DNA from: an uncultured Haemophilus sp.
Lineage (GTDB): Bacteria; Pseudomonadota; Gammaproteobacteria; Enterobacterales; Pasteurellaceae
Direction of reading: 5' to 3'
Assembly (NCBI GenBank): GCA_905205995.1
Contig: CAJLFU010000052.1
Location: 1-13,118, forward strand
DNA length: 13,118 nucleotides
Shown here: positions 12,988-13,118 of the stretch, one piece after another
Numbering within the stretch: the stretch's first letter is position 1
How the letters are laid out: the number at the start of each line of letters is the position of its first letter
Notes under the pieces: model-generated
Databases searched by the model: none
Seen by the model: only the letters and a program-made list of their open reading frames with translations
Told to the model about the DNA's origin: nothing
Translations under genes and position numbers: made by a program

Positions 12988-13118
12988 ATTTCACTTCCGC
13001 CCCTTTCAACCATCGTCTGATCCAACTGCGGTTTGGCATTAAGTTATGAATCAGATCTTCACTCATCGGTAAGGGCTCGCCATAAATTAAGGAAGCCAGT
13101 GTTTCCCCTAAAAATGGC
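12986..13118 (-). CDS. mnmC: 3' end of mnmC (bifunctional tRNA mnm5s2U34 enzyme), partial
   Basis: The minus-strand frame ending at TAA 12988-12986 runs open to the window edge (44 codons). It reads LGETLASLIYGEPLPMSEDL and then NLMPNRSWIRRWLKGAEVK. The GEPLPM and L-x-P-N-R-x-W-(I/V)-R-(R/K)-x-L-K-G patterns are those of the MnmC C-terminus, the FAD-dependent oxidoreductase half. MnmC removes the carboxymethyl group of cmnm5U at the tRNA wobble base and then methylates the product, completing the mnm5 modification. Only about 7% of a normal ~660-residue protein is visible, so the call rests on a short tail recognised from memory. Confidence 0.72.
   Translation of the reverse strand, partial: PFLGETLASLIYGEPLPMSEDLIHNLMPNRSWIRRWLKGAEVK

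Overview
The window looks like chromosomal DNA of a Pasteurellaceae bacterium, most likely Haemophilus (H. parainfluenzae-like). The 9-base Haemophilus uptake signal AAGTGCGGT or its complement occurs 14 times by eye between 2002 and 12983. The genes are AT-rich, and the gene order from prfA to lolE follows the H. influenzae/enterobacterial pattern. The first ~2 kb contains no uptake signal and is a patchwork: an AT-rich cadD-type cadmium transporter gene, a GC-rich 5' scrap of a Neisseria-like nnrS gene, and the 5' scrap of an ohr peroxidase gene in the opposite direction. An intact AraC-type regulator gene follows; it diverges from the ohr scrap across an inverted repeat.

From 2143 the window is core genome. 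epmC (EF-P hydroxylase) stands as a single gene. Next comes prfA-prmC-sirB1-kdsA: release factor 1, its glutamine methyltransferase, a transglutaminase-like/TPR protein and KDO-8-phosphate synthase. These are joined by two TAATG stop/start overlaps and a 12-base gap, and end in a paired-uptake-signal hairpin. A D-2-hydroxyacid dehydrogenase gene then overlaps lolC, followed by lolD and lolE, which complete the LolCDE lipoprotein-release ABC transporter. A long stem-loop ends this unit from both sides.

zapG (yhcB) and a YoaB-type RidA gene lie on the minus strand. The RidA gene diverges from a two-gene plus-strand unit (YwiC-like membrane protein, then a secreted Sel1-repeat protein) at what look like back-to-back promoters with overlapping -35 boxes. 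The last feature is the 3' end of mnmC on the minus strand, converging on the Sel1 gene across a hairpin of two inverted uptake signals.

Translation-factor modification (EpmC, RF1/PrmC, MnmC) and envelope biogenesis (KdsA, LolCDE, ZapG) are the main themes. I saw no tRNA, rRNA, CRISPR array, complete insertion sequence or clearly new multi-gene system. The most unusual part is the rearranged first kilobase.
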